Under the pieces are notes generated by a model that was given only the letters and a program-made list of their open reading frames with translations, searched no databases and was not told the origin of the DNA. This document shows, piece by piece, positions 42,819 through 51,243 of a DNA stretch of 64,000 bases. Within the stretch, counting starts at the first letter, position 1. Each line of letters opens with the position of its first letter. Source of the DNA: Bacterioplanoides pacificum (GTDB taxonomy: Bacteria > Pseudomonadota > Gammaproteobacteria > Pseudomonadales > Oceanobacteraceae); NCBI RefSeq assembly GCF_042648445.1, contig NZ_JBHRYB010000010.1, positions 12,669-76,668 on the forward strand, written 5' to 3'. Made by a program: the position numbers and the translations under genes.

Positions 42819-44053
42819 TTTGATAAGCTGAATATAAGAAATACTACCAAAAAGTAAGGGAGTAGTGCCGCAGCTCTCATTGCTGGTGTGTTGGTTAGAC
42901 CCGAAATAATGAAAGTTAAGCCCGCACACAAAGACATTACTTGTTCTGGACGGCGAGTTATATATATTATTGAGCTTATAGCTGGGCCGTAAATGCCAAT
43001 TAGAAATAGTGGCCCAGCAAGCAATCCCATCCATACCAAGCTATTGATTATGTCATTGTGCAAGTGGATGAATCCAATATTCCGTGGATCTATAAAATCA
43101 GGGTCACTCTCATAGCGCTCTTGGAAATGGTCTATATGTTTGGCAACTCCTGTGCCGGTTAATGGATGCCGCGATAACTCAGAGAGTCCTGCTTGCCATA
43201 ACTGGATGCGTGTCCCAGAGGAGCTGTAGGAGGTGGGGTTGGTAATCGTATTTTCGATAGCGTTATTAATTCTTGTTCCGATAGGAGTGTAGCTGTACAC
43301 GCAATAGCTTGCGATCGATATAAATATTGCAGAAATTACGACGAGACGCTTTCGCTTCAATTTGTAGCTATAATAGATCATGGCTATCATCGATGTTATC
43401 GCTATCGCCAGTAAGGGGCCTCTACTACCTGAGTATATTATCGCAAGAACTGCTGTAATGAATGCCAGTCCCGATGCCGCTGCGATGTAATAATTATTTT
43501 TTAAAAGTGCTTGTAATGCGATAGCGATTGTTGTGCTGCCAACAACAGCTACGCTGGTAGCATAAATAATTGGTAGATTAATGCTGCCGCTAGTACGGTA
43601 ATACCTAGCTGGTTGCTTGAGATGATAGTCTGCGATACCGACTGCCGCTAACATTAGCGTTGCGGTAATAAGTGCAGCGTATATAAGCCAATGCTGTTTT
43701 TTTGTGGGTTTCAGAATCGGCATGATAACTATTAATGGAATAATAATACTGGTTAGGTCACTGCGAAAACGAACCGCTACCATTTCGGTAGATTTACTCG
43801 TTAGTATCACGACAACTGCTAGCGCTATACTAAGTGCAATAACATTCCAATTAGGGGGAGTGAAAAAACGTTTTAGCTGTATTCGGCAGTGTGAATTAAA
43901 AGCATAACCGCAAATTGCTACTAAGGCTGTACAGTGAAATAGCGTTTTTGCTAAATGATAACTTGGGCCATAGCTGATAAGCGTCAGCAAGCACAGAAAA
44001 AGAACAATATCACTCCAGATATTGTCAGAATGAATTAAGCTATCGTTTTTCAT
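42785..44053 (-). CDS. O-antigen ligase/polymerase (WaaL/Wzy-like) membrane protein
   Basis: A 422-aa inner-membrane protein with about eleven hydrophobic segments. The large periplasmic loop has GSGRGPLLAI near 210, GTGVAKHIDHF near 295, and IGFIHLHNDIINSLVWMGLL at about 322-341, the His-Asn-Asp motif of the Wzy_C/O-antigen ligase superfamily. It either polymerises the glycan or ligates it to lipid A-core or protein. It is last of three minus-strand genes and overlaps the preceding gene by 14 bp. Confidence 0.85.
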   Translation of the reverse strand: MKNDSLIHSDNIWSDIVLFLCLLTLISYGPSYHLAKTLFHCTALVAICGYAFNSHCRIQLKRFFTPPNWNVIALSIALAVVVILTSKSTEMVAVRFRSDLTSIIIPLIVIMPILKPTKKQHWLIYAALITATLMLAAVGIADYHLKQPARYYRTSGSINLPIIYATSVAVVGSTTIAIALQALLKNNYYIAAASGLAFITAVLAIIYSGSRGPLLAIAITSMIAMIYYSYKLKRKRLVVISAIFISIASYCVYSYTPIGTRINNAIENTITNPTSYSSSGTRIQLWQAGLSELSRHPLTGTGVAKHIDHFQERYESDPDFIDPRNIGFIHLHNDIINSLVWMGLLAGPLFLIGIYGPAISSIIYITRRPEQVMSLCAGLTFIISGLTNTPAMRAAALLPYFLVVFLIFSLSNHEAPSENNSR

Positions 44054-45035
44054 TTATAACCTGAATGCCTAAGTTGTTCATGAGTTGTGATAATGGTGTT
44101 GAAGTATCCGCATATGCCACTACATTGAGCTCAGGGCGCAGCCATTTCGCAGTGAGTAATGCTGTAGATACATCTCCGATTATACGACACTGGGGATGCA
44201 GTATTGGTAAAATAATCTCCATCGGTAAATCAGCGGCAATTTTGCTGGCTTTTTCGTTAATATCCGACAAGGTGTGAGTATTTCTAGGGTGATCTTTGAT
44301 GCCAGGATTTGAGGAACGGTTGATTTCCTCGGTAAGTCGATGGTAGCACGCGCTATTACGTAAGCTTTCATGGGGTAGAATCGCTAGAGTCTTAATGCCA
44401 CGCACGGTATTGGGATCGTCTAAGCAGCTGGCTGCTAGGTCAATAAATATGTCGTTGTTTAGTCCTTTAGGTAAATCGTGGATGATTTTTTTTTGCAATG
44501 CTGGAACTATCTCTTTTGGAAAAGCAACATGGATGTGTGAAACCCAGGCAGAAGCCCCAATAGTTTCCGGCTGGCACCACCAGCAGCCGTAAATTAACTT
44601 TTTAAGTGTTGCATCTATAATCTGATCTTTCAGCCAGTGAGTGTCTCGACCAATATAGGTATAGGTTCCATCATCAATGTAGTGGCCTGTGACATTCTTA
44701 TGCTGCTGATTAGCCATAAGATATTGGAACTCAATCCTACGATCATTGCCGGTGTAAAGATGGGTGGCTTCAAATTGTCTTGCTTTGGTTGCGAGTTGGT
44801 GAAGCTGATGTTTACGATTGATTTTTTGGCGTAAATTTCTGGCTTTATGTGTAACTATTTCAGTTAGTTCGAAAGGCGAATTTTTCCAGTTGTGTAGTGC
44901 CTTAACGAATTCAGATGTTTCAGTCGGCTGATCGATTAACCATAATCGTGATCTGTCACTACTGGGTAAGCTATGGGCAATCAGTGCTGAAATAATCGCA
45001 TTGAATGGCGTTGAGGCCAAAAAAAGGTGATTCAT
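44040..45035 (-). CDS. Sialyltransferase-like glycosyltransferase (GT52-type)
   Basis: A 331-aa protein with the bacterial GT52/polysialyltransferase pattern: N-terminal LFLASTPFNAIISALIAH, the central acidic HYIDDGTYTYIGRD at about 137-150, the KDHPRNT (HP motif, CMP-sugar side) near 245, and a late IIGDVSTALLTA with the conserved Ser. The donor is not provable, but the family typically uses CMP-sialic acids or similar. No sialic acid synthesis genes are in the window. It overlaps both neighbours. Confidence 0.68.
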   Translation of the reverse strand: MNHLFLASTPFNAIISALIAHSLPSSDRSRLWLIDQPTETSEFVKALHNWKNSPFELTEIVTHKARNLRQKINRKHQLHQLATKARQFEATHLYTGNDRRIEFQYLMANQQHKNVTGHYIDDGTYTYIGRDTHWLKDQIIDATLKKLIYGCWWCQPETIGASAWVSHIHVAFPKEIVPALQKKIIHDLPKGLNNDIFIDLAASCLDDPNTVRGIKTLAILPHESLRNSACYHRLTEEINRSSNPGIKDHPRNTHTLSDINEKASKIAADLPMEIILPILHPQCRIIGDVSTALLTAKWLRPELNVVAYADTSTPLSQLMNNLGIQVINEKR

Positions 45036-46174
45036 GGCTGGCGGTTCTCAGTGGTAATAATTGCTTTGAAGCGCTTTAAAATAGCCATTAAATGCTCGTC
45101 AGATGCATCTTGCCAGCGACCTGGTACAGTGTATTCATGTTCTAAATAGCTCAGAAAGTTTTCCAATAGTAGATCTTCTGGCTCCCAGTCTGTGTAAGTT
45201 AGGAGTGCTTGCTCCAGAGCTCGTTGGTTTTGCGCAGAAATAGTTATACCGCTAATATTATAAAACGCCTCTCCCATTACGATAACTTTTTTTCTGTTTT
45301 GAAGTGCTTCGAGTCCAACAGATGAGTTTATGGTAGCAATTGCATCAGCATGCTGAATTAAATGAGTGGTGTTACCGTGTTTGATCAAGCGAATGCGCTT
45401 TGATTCATTATTCAAGCGATTAATCAGTTGAGAGTAGTTCTCTGAGCTGGCAGGGTGGGTTTTGATAATAATGTTGGGCATTTTTTTACCGAGATTATTC
45501 TCTGCTTCGAGCAGAGCGTCTATCATTCGGTGCATATCCCGAATCCAAGGTGAGAACCTAACGATCTGGCTATCCGTGTTTACTTGGCATGGAATAAAAA
45601 GAAAGTTTTCTGGCAATTGCTGATCCCTTTTAATTTGCTCTGGCCATGAAGCTTTGCTTATTGGTTGATAGCGCCGAAAGAACTCAGGATCTCTGGGGAC
45701 TGAATTAATGAAATTAATTCCTTTGGGGTCAAACATTGTTGTTCCTGGAAGAGCTCCGCGTTCAATATAAATGCAAGGTATGTTGAGGGCCTGGGCAGCT
45801 GCGCAAGCAATCTCTTGTCGAAACTTTAAACCGTTCCAGAGAATCAGATAGTCACACTGCTTTGTGCGGAATTCTTGGTAATAGCGAAAGAGCAGGAACT
45901 TTGCTTCTATTGATTTTAATGTTGCCAGCAGCCGCGCCTTCCATAAAGGAAGTACGGTATTTGGGGTACGGTTGCGCCGTTCACGAATATAGTTGCTGAT
46001 AACTGATGGTGGTAATTCTACGCGAGAACGTACCCAGGCTATCATGCCTGGCACAACCGGGATAGATTTGTACCAGAATTGAGTTGTGTCAAAACCCGCT
46101 TGCTCAAGAGTTGCTGCCAGTTTTTCGGCATATTGTTTCTGGGTCTTGCGTGCGGAAAATATGCCAACTCTCAT
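45032..46174 (-). CDS. Capsule polysaccharide synthesis protein (KpsC/KpsS-like domain)
   Basis: A 380-aa protein starting MRVGIFSARKTQKQ. The frame is open to 46303, but that part overlaps metF. The C-terminal half carries the Capsule_synth pattern: NIIIKTHPASSENY at about 256-269, HADAIATINSSVGLEALQ at about 294-311, and KKVIVMGEAFYNISG. Members include beta-Kdo transferases that build the lipid linker of group 2 capsules, and related surface-glycan enzymes. It is first in the minus-strand glycan unit and begins 32 bp after the metF stop, so it may be read through from the SAM-cycle operon. Confidence 0.75.
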   Translation of the reverse strand: MRVGIFSARKTQKQYAEKLAATLEQAGFDTTQFWYKSIPVVPGMIAWVRSRVELPPSVISNYIRERRNRTPNTVLPLWKARLLATLKSIEAKFLLFRYYQEFRTKQCDYLILWNGLKFRQEIACAAAQALNIPCIYIERGALPGTTMFDPKGINFINSVPRDPEFFRRYQPISKASWPEQIKRDQQLPENFLFIPCQVNTDSQIVRFSPWIRDMHRMIDALLEAENNLGKKMPNIIIKTHPASSENYSQLINRLNNESKRIRLIKHGNTTHLIQHADAIATINSSVGLEALQNRKKVIVMGEAFYNISGITISAQNQRALEQALLTYTDWEPEDLLLENFLSYLEHEYTVPGRWQDASDEHLMAILKRFKAIITTENRQP

Positions 46175-46206
46175 CTGGTAAAATCCGTTTAGTTCAATAA
46201 TCTCAA

Positions 46207-47031
46207 TTATACCAGATTCTTCCACACATCCAGACTGGCTTTGGCCTGGTTCATAGTATAGAAGTGCAGGCCCGGTGCGCCGCCTTCCAGCAGGCGTTTG
46301 CACATGTCTGTGACGACTTCTTCACCAAACTGCCTGATACTGTCGCTGTCATCGCCATAGGCTTCCAGCTGTTTGCGGATCCAGCGGGGGATCTCTGCGC
46401 CACAGGAATCGCTGAAGCGTGCCAGCTTGCTGTAGTTGGTGATTGGCATGATGCCCGGGATGATTGGGATATCAACGCCCATGGCACGCACACGCTCAAC
46501 AAAGTAGAAGTAGCTGTCGGCGTTAAAGAAGTACTGGGTGATGGCGCTGTTCGCTCCGGCTTTGGCTTTACGCACAAAGTTCTGCAGGTCGGCTTCGAAG
46601 TTGCTGGCCTGAGGGTGCATTTCCGGGTACGCCGCGACTTCCAGCGTGAAGTGATCACCGGTTTCCTGGCGAATAAACTCCACCAGCTCATTGGCGTAAC
46701 GCAGTTCACTGCTGCCCAGACCGGCGCCAGAGGGCAGGTCGCCACGCAGAGTCACGATGCGTTTGATGCCCAGTTCCTGATACTGCTGCAGTATCTCGCG
46801 GATTTCTGCCTTGCTGCCACCGATACAGGCGAGGTGAGGTGCAGCGGCAATGCCACGTTCCTGAATGGCTTCCACGATGGCATAAGTACGGTCGCGGGTG
46901 GAGCCACCGGCACCGTAGGTCACGGAGAAAAACTCCGGATTGTAAGCGGCCAGCTCGTCACGAACATTCAGCAGCTTTTCTGTACCTTCTTCCGTTTTGG
47001 TTGGGAAGAATTCAAAACTCAGGGTAGTCAT
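46207..47031 (-). CDS. metF: 5,10-methylenetetrahydrofolate reductase
   Basis: A 274-aa FAD enzyme making 5-methyltetrahydrofolate for methionine synthesis: LSFEFFPTKTEEG at the N-terminus (catalytic Glu), FSVTYGAGGSTRDRTY at about 36-51, LRGDLPSG near 95, GANSAITQYFFNADSY at about 159-174, and PGIMPITNY. It is slightly shorter than E. coli MetF (296). It lies downstream of ahcY and metK in the SAM-cycle block, separated from ahcY by a REP palindrome. Confidence 0.96.
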   Translation of the reverse strand: MTTLSFEFFPTKTEEGTEKLLNVRDELAAYNPEFFSVTYGAGGSTRDRTYAIVEAIQERGIAAAPHLACIGGSKAEIREILQQYQELGIKRIVTLRGDLPSGAGLGSSELRYANELVEFIRQETGDHFTLEVAAYPEMHPQASNFEADLQNFVRKAKAGANSAITQYFFNADSYFYFVERVRAMGVDIPIIPGIMPITNYSKLARFSDSCGAEIPRWIRKQLEAYGDDSDSIRQFGEEVVTDMCKRLLEGGAPGLHFYTMNQAKASLDVWKNLV

Positions 47032-47069
47032 TTTAAGCGTCGCTATCTTGAGTGAATCGGTTGAGGGTT

Positions 47070-47134
47070 TGTAGGAGGGGACCTTGTCCCCGACCTTTTC
47101 GGATGAAATATCGCGGACAGGGTCCGCTCCTACA
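47070..47134. repeat. REP/REPIN palindrome between ahcY and metF
   Basis: Inverted copies of one REP-like unit: GTAGGAGGGGACCTTGTCCC in front and GGACAGGGTCCGCTCCTAC behind. The same unit recurs at 48587-48766 and twice before tuf. No REP-associated transposase (RAYT) gene is in the window. Confidence 0.8.
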
Positions 47135-47144
47135 ACGCTTTCTT

Positions 47145-47192
47145 ACTTATAAGCCTCAGTACTTATAAGCCTCAGTACTTATAAGCCTCTGG
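47145..47192. repeat. 16-bp tandem repeat over the ahcY stop codon
   Basis: The unit acttataagcctcagt occurs at 47145-47160 and 47161-47176, with a third diverged copy from 47177 inside the gene. Read on the minus strand, each copy encodes the EAYKY-stop end of ahcY, so the 3' end of the gene has been duplicated downstream. Confidence 0.8.
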
Positions 47193-48569
47193 CTTATAGG
47201 GACCATCCACATCCACTGCGATGTAGTCGGCCTGTTCCTGAGTCAGCTGAGTGATCACGCCACCGAAGCCTTCAACCATATCTTTGGCCACTTCTTCGTC
47301 GAGCTTCTTCGGCAGCACTTTCACGTAGATGCTTTCTTTCTTCTCGGCTTCCATCATGTCGGCGAATTTACGCTCGTACAGATAGATCTGTGCCAGTACC
47401 TGGTTGGCGAAGGAGCCATCCATGATGCGGCTTGGGTGGCCGGTGGCGTTGCCCAGGTTCACCAGGCGACCTTCCGACAGCAGGATCAGGTGGTCGTTGC
47501 TGGCTTTGTTACGGATCACTTTGTGAACCTGTGGCTTCACTTCGTCCCATTCCCAGTTGGCACGCATATATGCGGTATCAATTTCGTTATCGAAGTGACC
47601 GATATTACAAACCACAGCACCGCTCTTCAGCGCTTGCAGCATATTTTTGTCACATACGTTGACGTTGCCTGTGGTGGTTACGATCAGATCGGTGTTGCCC
47701 AGCAGGGTTTTATTGATGCCGTCCAGCTCGCCGGTGTTAACGCCGTTGAGGTACGGGGAAACCACTTCAAAACCGTCCATACAAGCCTGCATGGCACAGA
47801 TTGGGTCGACTTCCGTCACTTTAACAATCATGCCTTCCTGACGCAGTGATGCCGCAGAGCCTTTACCCACGTCACCGTAGCCAATCACCAGCGCTTTTTT
47901 ACCGGACAGCAGGTGGTCGGTGCCACGCTTGATGGCATCGTTGAGGGAATGACGACAACCGTACTTGTTGTCATTCTTGGATTTGGTCACGGCATCGTTA
48001 ACGTTGATCGCCGGTACCTTCAGTTCACCTTTGTTCAGCATATCGAGCAGACGGTGGACACCGGTGGTGGTTTCTTCAGAAATACCGTGGATGCGTTCCA
48101 GCATTTGTGGGAAATCGTTGTGAACCATTTCGGTCAGGTCGCCGCCATCGTCCAGGATCATGTTAGCGTCCCAGACTTTGTCGCCGTCTTTTTCAGCCAG
48201 GATGGTTTGTTTGATGCACCACAGGAATTCTTCTTCGGTTTCGCCTTTCCAGGCAAACACCGGGATACCGGCGGCAGCGATGGCCGCAGCGGCGTGATCC
48301 TGAGTTGAGAAAATGTTACAGGAAGACCAGCGCACGTCAGCACCCAGATCAACCAAGGTCTCAATCAGAACCGCAGTCTGGATGGTCATGTGGATACAAC
48401 CCATGATTTTGGCGCCCGCCAATGGTTGTGACTCTTTGTATTTGCGGCGCAGTGCCATCAGCGCCGGCATTTCACCTTCGGCGATGTCGATTTCTTTACG
48501 GCCCCAGGCCGCGTCTTTAGCGAATTGCTCAGCGTCCTGAGCAGCCACTTTATAATCGGTAAAAGACAT
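47172..48569 (-). CDS. ahcY: Adenosylhomocysteinase
   Basis: A 465-aa NAD-dependent enzyme splitting S-adenosylhomocysteine into adenosine and homocysteine. It shows MGCIHMTIQTAVLIETL at about 57-73, WSSCNIFSTQDHAAAA at about 81-96, the NAD-binding VIGYGDVGKGSAASLRQEG at about 225-243, and the C-terminal GPYKPEAYKY. It regenerates homocysteine for the methionine cycle with metK upstream and metF downstream. The 230-bp gap to metK holds tandem REP units. I see no SAH riboswitch there. Confidence 0.97.
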   Translation of the reverse strand: MSFTDYKVAAQDAEQFAKDAAWGRKEIDIAEGEMPALMALRRKYKESQPLAGAKIMGCIHMTIQTAVLIETLVDLGADVRWSSCNIFSTQDHAAAAIAAAGIPVFAWKGETEEEFLWCIKQTILAEKDGDKVWDANMILDDGGDLTEMVHNDFPQMLERIHGISEETTTGVHRLLDMLNKGELKVPAINVNDAVTKSKNDNKYGCRHSLNDAIKRGTDHLLSGKKALVIGYGDVGKGSAASLRQEGMIVKVTEVDPICAMQACMDGFEVVSPYLNGVNTGELDGINKTLLGNTDLIVTTTGNVNVCDKNMLQALKSGAVVCNIGHFDNEIDTAYMRANWEWDEVKPQVHKVIRNKASNDHLILLSEGRLVNLGNATGHPSRIMDGSFANQVLAQIYLYERKFADMMEAEKKESIYVKVLPKKLDEEVAKDMVEGFGGVITQLTQEQADYIAVDVDGPYKPEAYKY

Positions 48570-48586
48570 AGTTTTTCCTCGTTTTG

Positions 48587-48766
48587 TCGCGGACAGGGTC
48601 CGCTCCCACGGTATTAATTTAAATGTGTATTCATCGTTTGTTGTGGCAGGGAACCTGGTCCCTGATAGCGGATGAATCCGCTCCTACGGTATTAATTTAA
48701 AAGTGTATTCATCGTTTGTTGTGGGAGGGGACCTTGTCCCCGATGGCGGATGGATCCGCTCCCACA
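48587..48766. repeat. REP cluster with a 78-bp tandem duplication between metK and ahcY
   Basis: Three REP-like palindromes lie here. Two belong to a direct repeat of period 78 bp: acggtattaattt begins at 48608 and 48686, and each copy continues through tcatcgtttgttgtgg into a REP. Unit cores read ggacagggtccgctccca and ggaggggaccttgtcccc. They could act as transcript-stabilising hairpins within the operon. Confidence 0.75.
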
Positions 48767-48800
48767 CGATGAAATTAACTGTGTTCTGAATTCGTGACGC

Positions 48801-50012
48801 TTAAACACCAGCGGCCGCTTTTAATGCATCCACCTTATCGGTACGTTCCCAGGTGAAAGCGGTGAAGGTTTTGCTCTTCTGCTCACCGTTTTCAACGTAG
48901 TTATAGGTGTGCTCAAATGGCTCGCGACCAAAGTGACCATAAGCCGCCGTCAGCTGATACATAGGGTTCAGCAGTTCCAGCTGGTTCTGAATGGCGTAAG
49001 GACGCAGGTCGAATACCTGGCGAATGACGTTCGCCAGTTCAGTATCCGGGATTTTTCCGGTACCAAAGGTATTCACCGAGATCGACGTTGGCTCAGCCAC
49101 ACCAATGGCGTAAGACACCTGAATTTCACACTTATCGGCCAGTTCAGCAGCAACGATGTTTTTCGCCACGTAGCGGCCGATGTAAGCCGCAGAGCGGTCT
49201 ACTTTGGATGGATCTTTGCCGGAGAAAGCACCACCACCGTGGCGAGCCATACCACCGTAGGTATCAACAATAATCTTACGGCCGGTCAGGCCTGCGTCAC
49301 CGACCGGACCACCAATCACAAAATTACCGGTTGGGTTGATGTGGTACAGCGTGCCTTCGTGCAGCCATTCAGCGGGTAATACCGCTTTAATGATGTTCTC
49401 CAGTACGGCTTCGCGCAGGTCTTCCAGTGAAATGCTCGGATCGTGCTGAGTCGACAGTACCACGGCATCCACCTTCGGGGTGTCGCCTTCCCAGTTAATG
49501 GTGACCTGAGATTTGGCATCCGGGCGCAACCACGGCAGGGTGCCGTTACGGCGCAGCTCTGACTGACGCTCGACCAGGCGGTGGGCGTAATACACTGGCG
49601 CAGGCATCAGCGTCTCGGTTTCGTTGGTGGCGTAGCCGAACATCAGGCCCTGGTCGCCGGCGCCCTGATCTTCAGGCTTAGCGCGGTCAACACCCTGGTT
49701 GATGTCGACCGATTGTTTACCGATACCGTTTAATACTGCACAGGTCGCACCGTCGAAACCGACGTCGGAGCTGTTGTAACCAATGCCGGTAATGACATCA
49801 CGAACGATGTCTTCGAGGTCGACGTAACAAGAGGTGGTCACTTCGCCGGCGACTACCGCCATACCGGTCTTTACCAGGGTTTCTACCGCAACACGGGCGT
49901 ACGGGTCGCGGGCGATAATGGCATCCAGCACGGCATCAGAAATCTGGTCCGCAACTTTATCCGGGTGGCCTTCTGATACGGACTCAGAAGTAAAAATAGA
50001 ATATTCACTCAT
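48801..50012 (-). CDS. metK: S-adenosylmethionine synthetase
   Basis: A 403-aa enzyme making SAM from methionine and ATP. The ATP motif TSESVSEGHPDKVADQISDA is at about 8-27, the loop GAGDQGLMFGYATNET at about 117-132, the second motif GGGAFSGKDPSKVDRSAAY at about 260-278, and DLRP near the C-terminus. It is second in the minus-strand block behind the ArsR-type regulator (42-bp gap). Confidence 0.97.
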   Translation of the reverse strand: MSEYSIFTSESVSEGHPDKVADQISDAVLDAIIARDPYARVAVETLVKTGMAVVAGEVTTSCYVDLEDIVRDVITGIGYNSSDVGFDGATCAVLNGIGKQSVDINQGVDRAKPEDQGAGDQGLMFGYATNETETLMPAPVYYAHRLVERQSELRRNGTLPWLRPDAKSQVTINWEGDTPKVDAVVLSTQHDPSISLEDLREAVLENIIKAVLPAEWLHEGTLYHINPTGNFVIGGPVGDAGLTGRKIIVDTYGGMARHGGGAFSGKDPSKVDRSAAYIGRYVAKNIVAAELADKCEIQVSYAIGVAEPTSISVNTFGTGKIPDTELANVIRQVFDLRPYAIQNQLELLNPMYQLTAAYGHFGREPFEHTYNYVENGEQKSKTFTAFTWERTDKVDALKAAAGV

Positions 50013-50054
50013 GCTTTTCAGGCTCCGTTTTTTAAATCGTTTTGGGCTTTCTGT

Positions 50055-51059
50055 TCATGGCTTATGAAACACGCGAAACTGAATCTGAAAACCGTTTCGC
50101 AACCCGAGAAATTGACTAGGGCCTTCGGTTAAACCCGCTTCCCTGGCCCAAGCGGTTAAATCTGCCGGGTCGAAACCCAGCCATAAATCACCACAGGATT
50201 CCCGTGCCCAGCTTTGTTCATGGCGACACAGGTCGGTGATTAACAGGCTGCCACCTTGCGCTAATAACGCGGCAACCTGGGTAAAAATGGTTTTGGGTGC
50301 CGGCACGTGGTGCAACACCATATTGGCAACCGCAAACTGGTAGCGGTTGTCGCTGTGTGGCAGGCTGGTGGCATCCCCCAATACACAACGGACATTGGTC
50401 AGTGCCTGCTGGTCGACGACTTTCTGTGTCAGTGCCAGCATATCCGGCGAAATATCCAGTGCCGTTACTGCGCCAAAATGGTTGGCTAACGCGGGAATAA
50501 ACGCCCCTTCCCCGGGGCCGATTTCCAAAGCGTAGCCGTTGCCTTTGTGGTCGCCAGCCAGCGACAACAATAACTCGTTCAGTGCCTCTCCGTATTGATC
50601 GTGGGAGGCAATCAGATCCTGCTGTTCTTTAAAGTCTTCTGCATGGCGGGCAAAAAATTCGGCACAGGTGCGGGCACGTTCTGCCAGTACCTCCGCCACG
50701 GCCGGAGCGGCTAGGTTGTCGTCCGGATTGCTGCTGGCATCAATGGCCGCCAGTGTGCTGCGCAACCAATGGTCAAAAGCCGTGTCATCTTTTACCAGTG
50801 GGCGACGATAAAAAATACTGTTGCCTTCCCGCTGGGTGCTGACCAAACCAGCCGTTGCCAGAATCTTCAGGTGATGGCTCATACTCGATTGTTTGATATC
50901 AAATACCCGGCACAGTTCCAGCACGCCAAATGCGCCCTGACCCAATAAGCGCAGAATCGCCATGCGCAACGGATCGCCTGCTGCTTTACAGGCCTGGGCC
51001 AGTGTATTCAGCGGCAGCGTCGGGGAGGTCTGTTCGGTATGGGTCAGCTCGTCAGTCAT
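50055..51059 (-). CDS. ArsR-family regulator with a SAM-methyltransferase domain (SahR-like)
   Basis: A 334-aa protein. The N-terminal ArsR winged helix (about 20-95) has LCRVFDIKQSSMSHHLKILA and STQREGNSIFYRR. The C-terminal class I methyltransferase fold (about 170-330) has the SAM-binding ALEIGPGEGAFIPAL and MVLHHVPAP. Regulators of this architecture beside metK/ahcY correspond to SahR, described as a SAH-responsive repressor of methionine-cycle genes in Proteobacteria. No Cys metal site typical of ArsR or SmtB is seen. The palindrome at 51086-51111 in its own promoter is the likely operator. Confidence 0.85.
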   Translation of the reverse strand: MTDELTHTEQTSPTLPLNTLAQACKAAGDPLRMAILRLLGQGAFGVLELCRVFDIKQSSMSHHLKILATAGLVSTQREGNSIFYRRPLVKDDTAFDHWLRSTLAAIDASSNPDDNLAAPAVAEVLAERARTCAEFFARHAEDFKEQQDLIASHDQYGEALNELLLSLAGDHKGNGYALEIGPGEGAFIPALANHFGAVTALDISPDMLALTQKVVDQQALTNVRCVLGDATSLPHSDNRYQFAVANMVLHHVPAPKTIFTQVAALLAQGGSLLITDLCRHEQSWARESCGDLWLGFDPADLTAWAREAGLTEGPSQFLGLRNGFQIQFRVFHKP

Positions 51060-51085
51060 GCTGCGCAGTGTAGTGCGCTTTTGAT

Positions 51086-51111
51086 TCTATATCAATTTTT
51101 TTCGATATAGA
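51086..51111 (-). promoter_or_regulatory. Palindromic operator candidate for the SahR-like regulator
   Basis: A perfect TCTATATC...GATATAGA dyad with a 10-base T-rich spacer lies 27 bp upstream of the regulator start. ArsR-family operators are typically ATA-TAT dyads of this kind. A further partial half-site, ttgatattgaa, follows at about 51126. Confidence 0.6.
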
Positions 51112-51139
51112 TTTTTGTTTGGTTTTTGATATTGAATTA

Positions 51140-51229
51140 TTAGTTTTAATTGATTTTTATGATTTTGGCCGGGGAGTCACTTTATTCAGGGTAATCACAC
51201 AGGAGACCAAACGATGAAATCTGTACAGG
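51140..51229 (+). repeat. 90-bp direct repeat, copy A
   Basis: It matches 54122-54211 at 86 of 90 positions with no gaps. Both copies hold an A/T-rich leader, an aggagacc ribosome site, and the first codons of the same small gene (MKSVQ). Copy A and copy B bracket a ~2.9-kb segment with the IS630 remnant and two minus-strand genes. Confidence 0.9.
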
Positions 51230-51243
51230 GCTATATCATATGA
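51214..51243 (+). pseudogene. Truncated duplicate of the small gene at 54196
   Basis: The start, ribosome site and first five codons (MKSVQ) equal those of the small Cys-containing protein gene. After the repeat boundary the frame ends following nine codons (MKSVQGYII). It is a relic created by the duplication or insertion. Confidence 0.7.

Noticed and set aside
46264..47055. 263-aa plus-strand frame opposite metF
   Set aside because: metF motifs are unambiguous on the minus strand; the plus frame has no recognisable domain.
48570..48800. SAH riboswitch upstream of ahcY
   Set aside because: The gap consists of REP palindromes and a 78-bp tandem repeat; I could not find the conserved riboswitch core.
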